The notes beneath the pieces are model-generated. The model was not told where the DNA came from, made no database searches, and saw only the letters and a list, made by a program, of their open reading frames with translations. A stretch of 38,025 nucleotides of DNA from JBFLXR01 sp040757065 (lineage in GTDB: Bacteria > Pseudomonadota > Gammaproteobacteria > Burkholderiales > Gallionellaceae). Shown here piece by piece: positions 24,595 through 32,039 of this stretch (its first letter is position 1; every line of letters starts with the position of its first letter). The DNA lies in NCBI GenBank assembly GCA_040757065.1, contig JBFLXR010000019.1, forward strand, positions 1-38,025, in the 5' to 3' direction. A program made the position numbers and the translations under genes.

Positions 24595-25455
24595 TCAGGC
24601 TGCGAGAGACTCCCACTCGCGCCAGACCGGCTGACATTCGAGCGGTAAATCCGGCAAACGGCCGATATCGAAATAACTCTCGCCAGGGCCGTGGTAATCC
24701 GACCCGCAGGAAGCTAGTAAACCGAACTGGCTGGCATAGCGGGCGAACTCGGCATACTGCTCCGGGGTGTGACTGCTGGTAACCACCTCAATGCCGCGCC
24801 CCCCCATCGCCGAGAATTCTGCCAACAACTCTAGCAGGGTTTTACGGCCCATCGCTTTTTTCCCCGCCATGTAACGACCGGGGTGCGCCAATACAGCGAT
24901 TCCGCCGCTGCCGCGTATCCAATCGATAGCATCCTGCAACGGCACCCAATCGTGCGGAACATAACCCGGTTTGCCTTTGGCGAGAAAGTGTTTAAATACG
25001 CTACGCACATCCTTGCAGCGACCGATTTCCACCAAATAGCGCGCAAAGTGCGTCCGTCCGATGATATTGGGATTCGCGGCGTAACGATACGCGCCTTCCA
25101 GCGTACCGGCCACTCCGCAGCGGGCCAATGATTCCGCCATCAGAACCGCACGGCCTTTCCGTCCGCTGCGCACCGAAAGCAGACCGGCTTGCAAAGGCGG
25201 ATAACCAGGGTCGATTCCCAGCCCGACAATATGCAGTGTGTGCTTGCGCCATGTCGTGGAAATTTCCACGCCATTAATCAGGTGAATTCCACAACGTTCG
25301 GCTGCCGCCTGTGCTTCGATCAAACCATCGGTGTCGTCGTGATCGGTCAGGGCCAGGAATTTCACGCCACGCGCCGCGGCGCGCTCTACTACTTGCGCAG
25401 GCGTCAACAAACCATCCGACACATTGGAATGGCAATGCAAATCGTAATCCAGCAT
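24595..25455 (-). CDS. PHP-domain phosphoesterase (YciV/RNase AM-like)
   Basis: This 286-residue protein has the polymerase-and-histidinol-phosphatase fold. Metal-binding residues are visible in DLHCHSNVSDG (H7, H9), LTDHDDTDG, NGVEIST, AHPGRY and GSDYHG. E. coli YciV (RNase AM) hydrolyses 3',5'-nucleoside bisphosphates and trims 5' ends of ribosomal RNAs, and this protein has the same size and motifs. The ATG shares one base with the rnfH stop (TGATG), so translation is likely coupled. The neighbouring yciO-like gene recalls the adjacent yciV and yciO of E. coli. Confidence 0.88.
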   Translation of the reverse strand: MLDYDLHCHSNVSDGLLTPAQVVERAAARGVKFLALTDHDDTDGLIEAQAAAERCGIHLINGVEISTTWRKHTLHIVGLGIDPGYPPLQAGLLSVRSGRKGRAVLMAESLARCGVAGTLEGAYRYAANPNIIGRTHFARYLVEIGRCKDVRSVFKHFLAKGKPGYVPHDWVPLQDAIDWIRGSGGIAVLAHPGRYMAGKKAMGRKTLLELLAEFSAMGGRGIEVVTSSHTPEQYAEFARYASQFGLLASCGSDYHGPGESYFDIGRLPDLPLECQPVWREWESLAA

Positions 25456-25769
25456 CAGAGGTCGCCGCCGCCCTTTTTCATGGCCTTGCCCTCTTCCGCA
25501 CGTTTTTTGCGCACTTCTTTCGGATCGGCAATCAAAGGACGGTAGATTTCCACCCGGTCTTTCTCGCGCAACACGGTATCCGGCTTAGCCAGTTTGGAGA
25601 AAACACCGACTTTGTTTTTCGCCAGATCGATTTCAGGATATTTGTCCTGAATGCCGGAGATCCGTACCGCTTCGCTCAGCGTACTTCCCCGAGGCACCTG
25701 TAGTTTGAGCAAGGTTTGCTCACCGGCCAGTGCATAAATCACTTCAACATTAATCTTATCTTCCGACAT
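25455..25769 (-). CDS. RnfH-family ubiquitin-like protein
   Basis: This 104-residue protein has the beta-grasp fold of the RnfH/RatB family: VEVIYALAGEQTLLKLQVP, GSTLSEAVRISG and DTVLREKDRVEIYRPL. The tail is lysine- and glycine-rich (EEGKAMKKGGGDL). Pairing with ratA, directly upstream, is widely conserved; the biochemical role is unknown. I chose the ATG at 25769, which overlaps the 3' end of ratA by 14 bases and follows AGAAAG. The frame extends 12 codons upstream but only inside ratA. Confidence 0.88.
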   Translation of the reverse strand: MSEDKINVEVIYALAGEQTLLKLQVPRGSTLSEAVRISGIQDKYPEIDLAKNKVGVFSKLAKPDTVLREKDRVEIYRPLIADPKEVRKKRAEEGKAMKKGGGDL

Positions 25770-26193
25770 AAATACTTTCTGCCCGTTGTATAAAGGCTTC
25801 CACAAATGTTCCGGCGATGTGCTGAAAAACCGGCCCGAGCACCTTCTCCATCAATTTGTGAGAAAACTCATAGTGCAATTGAAACTGTATTTTACAAGCC
25901 TCGTCGCTCAGCGGAATAAAGCGCCACGTACCGTCCAAATGCTGAAACGGGCCGTCCTTCAGCGTCATAGCGATCAGCGTCGGCGCTTCACGCACGTTCT
26001 CGGTAGTAAAGCTTTGTTTGATATGGTGATAATTTATGTGTACCGTCGCATGTACTGTGGTTTCGTTAATTGTACTGACACTCGATCCACCGCACCACGG
26101 CAAAAACTCCGGATAGCATTCCACCCGGTCAACCAACCCGAACATCTGTTCAGCACTGAAAGGAACCAGTACCGATTTTTCCACCAACGCCAT
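25756..26193 (-). CDS. ratA: RatA/COQ10-family START-like protein
   Basis: This 145-residue single-domain protein has a SRPBCC/START helix-grip fold. Typical segments are the N-terminal strand VEKSVLVPFSAEQMFGLVD, VECYPEFLPWC, and the long C-terminal helix HIAGTFVEAFIQRAESIYG-type. Members are related to mitochondrial COQ10 and probably bind ubiquinone or a lipid. In E. coli the protein was described as an inhibitor of ribosomal subunit association, the toxin RatA, a role that is debated. The gene is divergent from smpB with 46 bases between the starts, an arrangement conserved in many proteobacteria. Confidence 0.9.
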   Translation of the reverse strand: MALVEKSVLVPFSAEQMFGLVDRVECYPEFLPWCGGSSVSTINETTVHATVHINYHHIKQSFTTENVREAPTLIAMTLKDGPFQHLDGTWRFIPLSDEACKIQFQLHYEFSHKLMEKVLGPVFQHIAGTFVEAFIQRAESIYVGR

Positions 26194-26221
26194 ACCTGCC
26201 TGCTGCCTGTATCGTTAAAGC

Positions 26222-26230
26222 TGTTAGAAT
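26222..26230 (+). promoter_or_regulatory. extended -10 promoter of smpB (probably leaderless mRNA)
   Basis: TG-T-TAGAAT (26222-26230) is an extended -10 element, with five of six matches to TATAAT. Initiation about seven bases downstream falls near 26237, only about three bases before the smpB ATG at 26240. No Shine-Dalgarno is present and no good -35 is visible. The motifs are seen directly; a leaderless message is the inference. Confidence 0.5.
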
Positions 26231-26239
26231 ACACAAGTT

Positions 26240-26689
26240 ATGAGCATCATCCAAAATAAAAAAGCATTTCACGACTACTTCATCGAAGAACGCTACGAGG
26301 CCGGCCTCGTGCTGGAAGGATGGGAAGTTAAAGCAATTCGCGCTGGCCGCGTGCAATTGAAGGAGGCCTATGTCACCGTCAAAGATGGTGCATTGTACTT
26401 GTTCGGCGCACACATCAGCCCACTGGCGACCGCCTCAACGCATATCCATCCCGATCCGCTGCGCACCCGCAAGCTGTTACTGCACACTGCGGAAATCAAT
26501 AAGCTGATCGGCAAAGTTCAGCGCGCCGGCTATACCCTGATGCCTCTGGATATGCATTACAAGGGAGGACGCGTTAAACTGGAAATCGGGCTGGCGAAAG
26601 GCAAAAAACAGCACGATAAACGCGCCACGGAACGCGATCGTGAAGCCACGCGCGAAGCACAGCGGGCGATGAAAACCAAGAAATACTAG
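26240..26689 (+). CDS. smpB: SsrA-binding protein
   Basis: SmpB binds tmRNA and brings it to stalled ribosomes for trans-translation. The protein has 149 residues. The OB-fold signatures GWEVKAIRAGRVQLKEAYV and DPLRTRKLLLH are conserved, and the basic C-terminal tail (GKKQHDKRATERDREATREA), which enters the mRNA channel, is intact. The N-terminus (NKKAFHDYFIEER) begins at the same point as in the Neisseria protein, supporting the ATG at 26240 despite the missing Shine-Dalgarno. The tmRNA gene is not in the downstream sequence. The gene converges on cheB. Confidence 0.95.
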   Translation: MSIIQNKKAFHDYFIEERYEAGLVLEGWEVKAIRAGRVQLKEAYVTVKDGALYLFGAHISPLATASTHIHPDPLRTRKLLLHTAEINKLIGKVQRAGYTLMPLDMHYKGGRVKLEIGLAKGKKQHDKRATERDREATREAQRAMKTKKY

Positions 26690-26770
26690 CCCGCTGCCTT
26701 CAAAGTACTGTGCATTATGCGCCGTAGCGCACGATCGACGGTGCGATTTCGTGCAGCGACAGAATCCGGT

Positions 26771-27793
26771 CTACCCCCCCAGTTTAATCGCCTCTTTCGG
26801 CATGCCGAACACTACGCAGGATTCTTCATCCTGCGCCAGCGTATGCGCACCCGCATCGTGCATTTCCTTCATGCCGCGCGCGCCGTCGTCTCCCATCCCG
26901 GTCATGATAATGCCCAGCACGTTTTTACCCGCGTATTTTGCCGCCGAGCGGAACAGCACATCCACCGAGGGCCGGTGCCGATTCACCAGCGGCCCTTCGA
27001 TAACCTCGACATGGTATTGCGCCCCGCTGCGCTTCAGCAGCATATGGCGTCCGCCCGGCGCAATCAATGCCACCCCGGGCACCACACGGTCGCCGTGCTT
27101 AGCTTCGCGCACTTCGATAGCACACAAACTATTCAAACGTTGTGCAAATGCACCGGTAAACTTTTCCGGCATGTGCTGTACGATCACAATCCCGGGCGAA
27201 ACGCGCGGCAGTGCGGTTAATACCTGCTCCAAGGCTTGCGTTCCGCCGGTCGAAGTGCCGATGGCGACGATCCGTTCCGTAGTTTGCGCCATTGCTTGCG
27301 TTGCTGCCGGCAAAATCGCGTCGGCAGTTAATTTGGGTGCATTCGACAACGGCGCGGTCGGCTTTGCCGCAAGACGCCGGAGATTCACTTGCGCGGCGGC
27401 CTTCACGGCCTGCACCAGATCGGAGGCGGCATCTTCCATTTGCTGACGGCGCGAACCGATGCCCGGCTTCGGCACTACGCTGACCGCGCCTGCGCTCAAT
27501 GCTTGCAAGGTGGTCTCCGCCCCTTCCTGCGTAATGGAAGAACAAATCACCACGGCGGTCGGACGTTCCGCCATGATCTTTTTCAGGAAGGAAATACCGT
27601 CCATGCGCGGCATTTCCACATCTAGCACGATGACATCCGGCCAATCGCGCTTCATCCGCTCCATGGCGAAAATCGGATCGGAGGCCGTTCCCATCACGTT
27701 AATCGACGGATCGGCACCTAATACTTCCGAGACGACCTGGCGCACTACCGCCGAATCATCGACCACCAATACATTGACCTTGCTGAGGCTCAT
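26771..27793 (-). CDS. cheB: chemotaxis methylesterase/deamidase CheB, C-terminus frameshifted
   Basis: CheB removes methyl groups from receptor glutamates and deamidates glutamines when phosphorylated by CheA. The read protein has 340 residues: a receiver domain (DD at 12-13, phospho-acceptor D58, K109) and a methylesterase domain with catalytic S181 in GTSTGG, H207 in VQHMPE and the aspartate in TGMGDDG. The frame stops inside a G7 tract (26774-26780). One additional G would continue it as V-D-R-I-L-S-L-H-E-I to a stop at 26717-26715, giving 359 residues with the normal CheB end. The catalytic residues lie before the break. The start at 27793 overlaps cheD by 38 bases. Confidence 0.92.
   Translation of the reverse strand: MSLSKVNVLVVDDSAVVRQVVSEVLGADPSINVMGTASDPIFAMERMKRDWPDVIVLDVEMPRMDGISFLKKIMAERPTAVVICSSITQEGAETTLQALSAGAVSVVPKPGIGSRRQQMEDAASDLVQAVKAAAQVNLRRLAAKPTAPLSNAPKLTADAILPAATQAMAQTTERIVAIGTSTGGTQALEQVLTALPRVSPGIVIVQHMPEKFTGAFAQRLNSLCAIEVREAKHGDRVVPGVALIAPGGRHMLLKRSGAQYHVEVIEGPLVNRHRPSVDVLFRSAAKYAGKNVLGIIMTGMGDDGARGMKEMHDAGAHTLAQDEESCVVFGMPKEAIKLGG
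26774..26780 (-). other. homopolymeric G7 tract at the cheB frameshift
   Basis: Seven consecutive cytosines on the plus strand encode the last two glycines of the read cheB frame, immediately followed by TAG. With eight G residues, or a ribosomal slip of -1 on the tract, the frame continues for 19 conserved-looking codons (26771-26715 plus the split codon). This may be true length variation, recoding or a sequencing error. Confidence 0.7.
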
Positions 27794-28310
27794 ATGCAGT
27801 TTCCAAAAGATTACGGTTTTTGACGTGCCGGAGCCAGACATCTCCGCTCCAGACATCGAAAATGACATTTCGGTGACCGAAATCGCCGACATGTTCAGCC
27901 ATGATATTAAATCCGGACTCTTTCAAAAGGCGGCGACCGCTGAATACATTCCGACACGACACATGCTGGCACGCTGTCTCATGTGAACAATTCGGCGGCA
28001 CTTGAAACATATTCCCGCCGCCGAATATCTTTACCTGAAAATCGGACGGCTTGGCCGAAATAGCTCGAATTTCCTTATCGAACAGGAGCATGGCTTCATT
28101 AGCGTAGCGACCGTCCGGCTCGTGCGACGGGCCGCCATGACGGGAGGGCAGCATGAAATGGCACATCCCCCCTACCTGCAGACGAGGATGCCACATGGTA
28201 ATTGCAACGCACGATCCCAACAGCGTACGGATGCGCGTATCCTTATCGCCGAAATAAAACTCTCCCGGCTGCAAGAAGACCTCAACCACGGATTGTGGCA
28301 CTTTGGTCAT
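27756..28310 (-). CDS. cheD: chemoreceptor glutamine deamidase CheD
   Basis: CheD deamidates specific glutamines of chemoreceptors and in some species interacts with CheC-type phosphatases. The protein has 184 residues. The catalytic cysteine is in LLGSCVAITMW and the histidine in GGMCHFMLP. The motifs DFQVKIFGGGNMF and GRRLLKESGFNI are also typical. The ATG at 28310 has GGGAG ten bases upstream; a TTG ten codons earlier is less likely. The 3' end overlaps cheB by 38 bases. No cheR precedes it, which is unusual for a cheD-cheB pair. Confidence 0.93.
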   Translation of the reverse strand: MTKVPQSVVEVFLQPGEFYFGDKDTRIRTLLGSCVAITMWHPRLQVGGMCHFMLPSRHGGPSHEPDGRYANEAMLLFDKEIRAISAKPSDFQVKIFGGGNMFQVPPNCSHETACQHVSCRNVFSGRRLLKESGFNIMAEHVGDFGHRNVIFDVWSGDVWLRHVKNRNLLETAYEPQQGQCIGGR

Positions 28311-28398
28311 CACTTTGTACTCCCGAGACTGGCTACGCAAACTTCAACCACTGACTTTAATATCGGCAAAAAACAACAAAATCGCAGGCACCGGGAAA

Positions 28399-30585
28399 TT
28401 ATGCCATACGAGGCGTCGGCACACCCAGATAATACCCTTGCGCATAATCCACGCCCATTTCCTGCAATGCTGACATAATTTCGCGTGACTCGACGAATTC
28501 AGCCACCATCCGTATCCCCAAGTCTTGACACAAACGGCTTAAGTTGCGCACCAAGGCAAAATCCACTCTGGAATTCAGAATATTGCGAACAAACGCCCCA
28601 TCGAGTTTCACAAACTCGAAATGCAATTCGCGCAAATAATGGAATGAGTTGTAACCGCTGCCGAAATCATCCAGAGCAAAGGCAAAACCGTTCTTCCTCA
28701 ACTCCGTCAAAAATTTGCGCATATGCGTCATATCGCCGATCGCATCGCGCTCGAGAATTTCAAAAACCAGATGATCGGGGGGGATATTCAGCTCCTGACA
28801 TAAATGTTCGGCAAAACCCAATACACCGCGCCCCTGTATTTCTTGGGCAGAAAGATTAACGAATAATTTCTTGCCGGTACCGCTTCCATCCCCCATATGC
28901 TGTTTCAAGGTGTGCAATGATTTGCTGATAATCACCCGATCCAGCTCGCGCCCCATCCCGTACTTCTCGATGGTTTCGATAAACATACCTGCCGAAATCG
29001 TCTGTCCGTCCGGTTCGCGCAAACGCGCCAATGTTTCGTATGCGAACACCTCACCGCTGCGACAATCGATAATCGGCTGGTAATACGGCACGATTGCATC
29101 GCTGCGCAAAGCATGGCGTAATTTCTCGGCATGATCGCGCACTCGCCGGTTTGCCTGAATTTTGTCGTCTGCCGCCTCAACAGTACAAACACTGTCTTTG
29201 CCCAGCTTTTTGGCGCGGTACAGCCCGATATCGACCGCGCTCATCAAATCGGAAATGTTCTGCGCGTCGGTCGGATATGTCACCAAACCGATCGAGGTCG
29301 TAATATGAAACTTCCGAGCGTCTTCCCCTTCGAATTCTAAATCGCGCAGCTCGTTACGCAATTTTTCTGCAACAACCTTCGCGCCGGACTGGTCGGTTTC
29401 CGTTAGAATAATCGCAAACTCGTCTCCGCCGATGCGGGTAGCCAGATCGCCTTTCCGCATGACGCTGCGCATCGCTTCAGCCACGCTGCGCAACACACTG
29501 TCGCCGCACGGATGACCGTAGGTATCGTTCACATCCTTGAAGTCGTCCAGATCGAGCATCAGTATCGAAAACTGATGTCCGTGACGTTCAGAACGCCCCA
29601 TTTCATATTCCAACATTTCATTGAAATACCGGCGGTTATGCAACGCAGTTAAAGGATCATGTGTAGAATAAAACTCCAGTTCAGACATCGTCTTGCTCAA
29701 TGCCTTACTGGAACCCACCACCATCACCATCACCGACAGAATCGAACGAATCACGCTCGACTCCTGCGCACTCAGACTATGCGTTGAACCATAGGCAATG
29801 CCCAATATTCCTGCCAGATTCAGCAGATCCAGCTCCGGTACAGAAACAGCAATCATGCTGATATCGTCAATCGTATCGGCAACCGAGGGGTCGGGAATTG
29901 CGAATTCGTCGATGTCTACCAGCGCATCCGTCGGCAAATTCAGTTTCTCCAGCATTTCCCGCACCAGCTTGCTACGCACGGTTTTCTTCACTTCGTCCGA
30001 GCAATCTCCGATAAAGTACAGATATAAGGCCAGACCGTGCTCTTCAGCAAACGCGATAAAGAAGAAATTGAATGGGAATATCGTGTGAAAACTGGCCAGA
30101 ATTTGCTGCACGAATGTTTGCCACTGCGACACGCGCTCATGCGAGATGATAATTTTTTCCAGCACCTGACTCTGGCGCTCGAGCAAATCTTTCTCGATCA
30201 GCGTCCCCGCCAGATTATCGACCGTGTAGCTGAAATCGAGCATATTCTGCTCGAGGTCTCGACCATTCCGTTCCCACTGGCGTTGGCGCTCCGCCAACAG
30301 CATCGCTAGCGTCGTATCCAGCCTGCTTAGACGCGAAATTTCCGCCGAAAGGCAATCCAGCATCTCCTCGCGCGCATGCTGATCGATCACGCTGCCCTCG
30401 AGCAGGCGCATGCAATTTTTCAGCCCTTCGGCAATTTCCGCGTTCACATCGTGCGTCAACGCACTGACGTTGCTTGCGAACTGATTGGTGTGCGTGTGGC
30501 TTTCTAGCAAGGCGGCAAAGCGTTGCAGCACCTGCTGACGCATTTGTTCCAAATTCTGGGGGGCGACAGAATAGATAGTGGACAT
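28399..30585 (-). CDS. GGDEF-EAL cyclic-di-GMP synthase/phosphodiesterase
   Basis: This 728-residue protein has an N-terminal helical region (1-150), a GAF-like segment (about 155-290), a GGDEF domain (300-470) and an EAL domain (490-728). The active-site GGDEF is intact at 386-390 and the inhibitory I-site RKGD lies at 377-380, five residues before it. The EAL signature is ETLAR (517-521), which satisfies ExLxR. Other catalytic residues are present: NLSA, FEILERD, DDFGSGY (639-645), KLDG, and QGYYLG. So both activities are plausible, and the balance cannot be read from sequence. There are no transmembrane segments. It lies between the ODP gene (9 bases) and cheD (88 bases), inside the chemotaxis cluster. 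Confidence 0.93.
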   Translation of the reverse strand: MSTIYSVAPQNLEQMRQQVLQRFAALLESHTHTNQFASNVSALTHDVNAEIAEGLKNCMRLLEGSVIDQHAREEMLDCLSAEISRLSRLDTTLAMLLAERQRQWERNGRDLEQNMLDFSYTVDNLAGTLIEKDLLERQSQVLEKIIISHERVSQWQTFVQQILASFHTIFPFNFFFIAFAEEHGLALYLYFIGDCSDEVKKTVRSKLVREMLEKLNLPTDALVDIDEFAIPDPSVADTIDDISMIAVSVPELDLLNLAGILGIAYGSTHSLSAQESSVIRSILSVMVMVVGSSKALSKTMSELEFYSTHDPLTALHNRRYFNEMLEYEMGRSERHGHQFSILMLDLDDFKDVNDTYGHPCGDSVLRSVAEAMRSVMRKGDLATRIGGDEFAIILTETDQSGAKVVAEKLRNELRDLEFEGEDARKFHITTSIGLVTYPTDAQNISDLMSAVDIGLYRAKKLGKDSVCTVEAADDKIQANRRVRDHAEKLRHALRSDAIVPYYQPIIDCRSGEVFAYETLARLREPDGQTISAGMFIETIEKYGMGRELDRVIISKSLHTLKQHMGDGSGTGKKLFVNLSAQEIQGRGVLGFAEHLCQELNIPPDHLVFEILERDAIGDMTHMRKFLTELRKNGFAFALDDFGSGYNSFHYLRELHFEFVKLDGAFVRNILNSRVDFALVRNLSRLCQDLGIRMVAEFVESREIMSALQEMGVDYAQGYYLGVPTPRMA

Positions 30586-30594
30586 GAGGAAATC

Positions 30595-31353
30595 CTAGAC
30601 GCTGCCGTTCTCAGCCATCAAGTCCACACCGCATCGCAAGTCTGCGAACCAGTTCAAAAAGTCGCGCACCGCCTTGCCCCGATATATCGGCCCGTGCTGA
30701 GGCGCAATAATTTCCACGTCCAGTTTGGAAATCCGCTCCACCCACAAACGGGCGGCACGGTTAGAGCACATATAACGCTTGTGAAATTCTTCGATGTAAG
30801 GGAGATGCGCCTCGAAATCGTCGACGAATACGTAATCCTTTTCGACCGGCAGCATCGCTGCCCCGATGTCGCCGCTAAACAGAATTCTGGACTCAGGATC
30901 GTAGACGTTTATCTGCCCTTCTGAGTGCAAAAAATGCGCTGGAACCAGTTGCAAAGTAAAGTCAGGCGAAATCTCCTGCACCACCCCCTCATCCGGCACG
31001 CCGACGAAGCGATGCATGGCGCGAATACCGTAATGCGGCAAGAAACGCACCCAAATGCGCGAAATATATACCGGCGCATCGGTCAGTTCGAGCCAAGTGG
31101 CGATACCGCCGACGATATCGGGATCCTGATGGGAAAGAATAATTGCCTTGATCTGATGCGGCGATAAATAACGCAACATCTCGGCCAGCACGCGCGGCAT
31201 GACACCGAAGCCGCCCGGATCGAGCAAGACGCCTTCCTCGCCGCGCATCACCAGATACTGGTTCGAGCGTACACCGTCTTCTTCGCCAGGTTCGCTTTCG
31301 TTCAAAAGAATGAAGCGATGCTGATCGCTTTCGTAAAGCGTGATATTACGCAT
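30595..31353 (-). CDS. ODP-type metallo-beta-lactamase-fold di-iron protein
   Basis: This 252-residue protein resembles the oxygen-binding di-iron domain of flavodiiron proteins but has no flavodoxin domain. Metal ligands are visible as SHQDPD (H75, D77, D79), AHFLH (H140), FSGDIG (D162) and PQHGP (H220). The histidine that normally follows the third ligand in flavodiiron enzymes (HxExDH) is isoleucine here, which argues for a sensor or binding role rather than an oxygen reductase. In Treponema denticola an ODP protein is encoded with chemotaxis genes and acts as an iron/oxygen sensor for the array. I prefer the ATG at 31353, preceded by GAGG, over one six codons upstream (31371) with no Shine-Dalgarno. 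Confidence 0.8.
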   Translation of the reverse strand: MRNITLYESDQHRFILLNESEPGEEDGVRSNQYLVMRGEEGVLLDPGGFGVMPRVLAEMLRYLSPHQIKAIILSHQDPDIVGGIATWLELTDAPVYISRIWVRFLPHYGIRAMHRFVGVPDEGVVQEISPDFTLQLVPAHFLHSEGQINVYDPESRILFSGDIGAAMLPVEKDYVFVDDFEAHLPYIEEFHKRYMCSNRAARLWVERISKLDVEIIAPQHGPIYRGKAVRDFLNWFADLRCGVDLMAENGSV

Positions 31354-31435
31354 TCCGGCCTCGTAATTCATATATTAATTGTTAGGATTGTAGTACAGAG
31401 CCAGAATACCCGCACAAAAATCAAACACACGCACC

Positions 31436-31450
31436 ACTATTATTAATAGT
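31436..31450. promoter_or_regulatory. 15-base perfect palindrome upstream of the ODP gene
   Basis: ACTATTA (31436-31442) and TAATAGT (31444-31450) are exact reverse complements around one T. On the minus strand it adjoins TTGACT, a possible -35. It lies about 85 bases upstream of the ODP start and 50 bases after the cheW stop, so it may be an operator for separate control of the downstream genes. No hairpin terminator is visible after cheW. Confidence 0.3.
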
Positions 31451-31497
31451 CAATTTCAAATCAGCAGGTTGCAATAAAATCCACACACCCCTTGTCA

Positions 31498-32028
31498 TTA
31501 TCCAACCGTTTCACCGGAGGACAGCGTAGACAAAGCCGCCAGCTCCTCGACGGAAACAACCTTGTCGACATTCAGCAAAATGATGAATTTCCCGTTCACT
31601 TTACCCATCCCGCTGATAAAATCTGGACGCACTTTGGCGCCGAATGCAGGCGGCGGTTCGATTTCCGATGCCGGGATTTCCAGCACTTCCGACACGGAAT
31701 CTACCACCACCCCGATATCTTGCCGCTCGCCTTCCGACTCGGTCTCAATAATCACAATACAAGTGCGGCGAGTAATCTCGCTCGGCCTACGCCCGAAACG
31801 TGCGGAAAGATCCACAACAGGCACAACACTGCCGCGCAGATTAATGACCCCGCGAATAAAACCCGGCATCATCGGCACCGACGTCAATTGGCCGTATTCG
31901 ATAATTTCCTTGATATTCAGAATACCGATTGCGAACATTTCCCCACCCAGAACGAAGGTGAGAAATTGTTGCTGATCGGACTCAAGCTGTGCTGCCACGG
32001 CAGCCTGACCTTGCACTAGCGCCCCCAT
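31498..32028 (-). CDS. cheW: chemotaxis coupling protein CheW
   Basis: CheW links receptors to CheA in the chemosensory array. The protein has 176 residues with two SH3-like subdomains. Conserved segments are FLTFVLGGEMFAIGILNIKE, the loop PGFIRGVINLRGSVVPVVDL, and DIGVVVDSVSEVLEIP. It ends in a short serine-rich tail. The ATG at 32028 has GGGGAAG upstream; a TTG five codons earlier is less likely. The gene follows the MCP by 11 bases. Confidence 0.94.
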   Translation of the reverse strand: MGALVQGQAAVAAQLESDQQQFLTFVLGGEMFAIGILNIKEIIEYGQLTSVPMMPGFIRGVINLRGSVVPVVDLSARFGRRPSEITRRTCIVIIETESEGERQDIGVVVDSVSEVLEIPASEIEPPPAFGAKVRPDFISGMGKVNGKFIILLNVDKVVSVEELAALSTLSSGETVG

Positions 32029-32039
32029 CTTGCTTCCCC

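Noticed and set aside
26690..26770. Possible tmRNA (ssrA) gene after smpB
   Set aside because: The gap is only about 80 bases, lacks the tRNA-like ends, and is explained by the frameshifted cheB C-terminus on the other strand.
28360..28386. GCCGATAT on the minus strand upstream of cheD, like a sigma-28 -10 element
   Set aside because: The -35 region at 11-base spacing matches only four of eight positions, so it is not supported as a promoter.
28999..29050. EAL signature reads ETL, suggesting a degenerate phosphodiesterase
   Set aside because: The general signature is ExLxR, which ETLAR satisfies, and the other catalytic motifs (NLSA, FEILERD, DDFG, KLDG) are retained.
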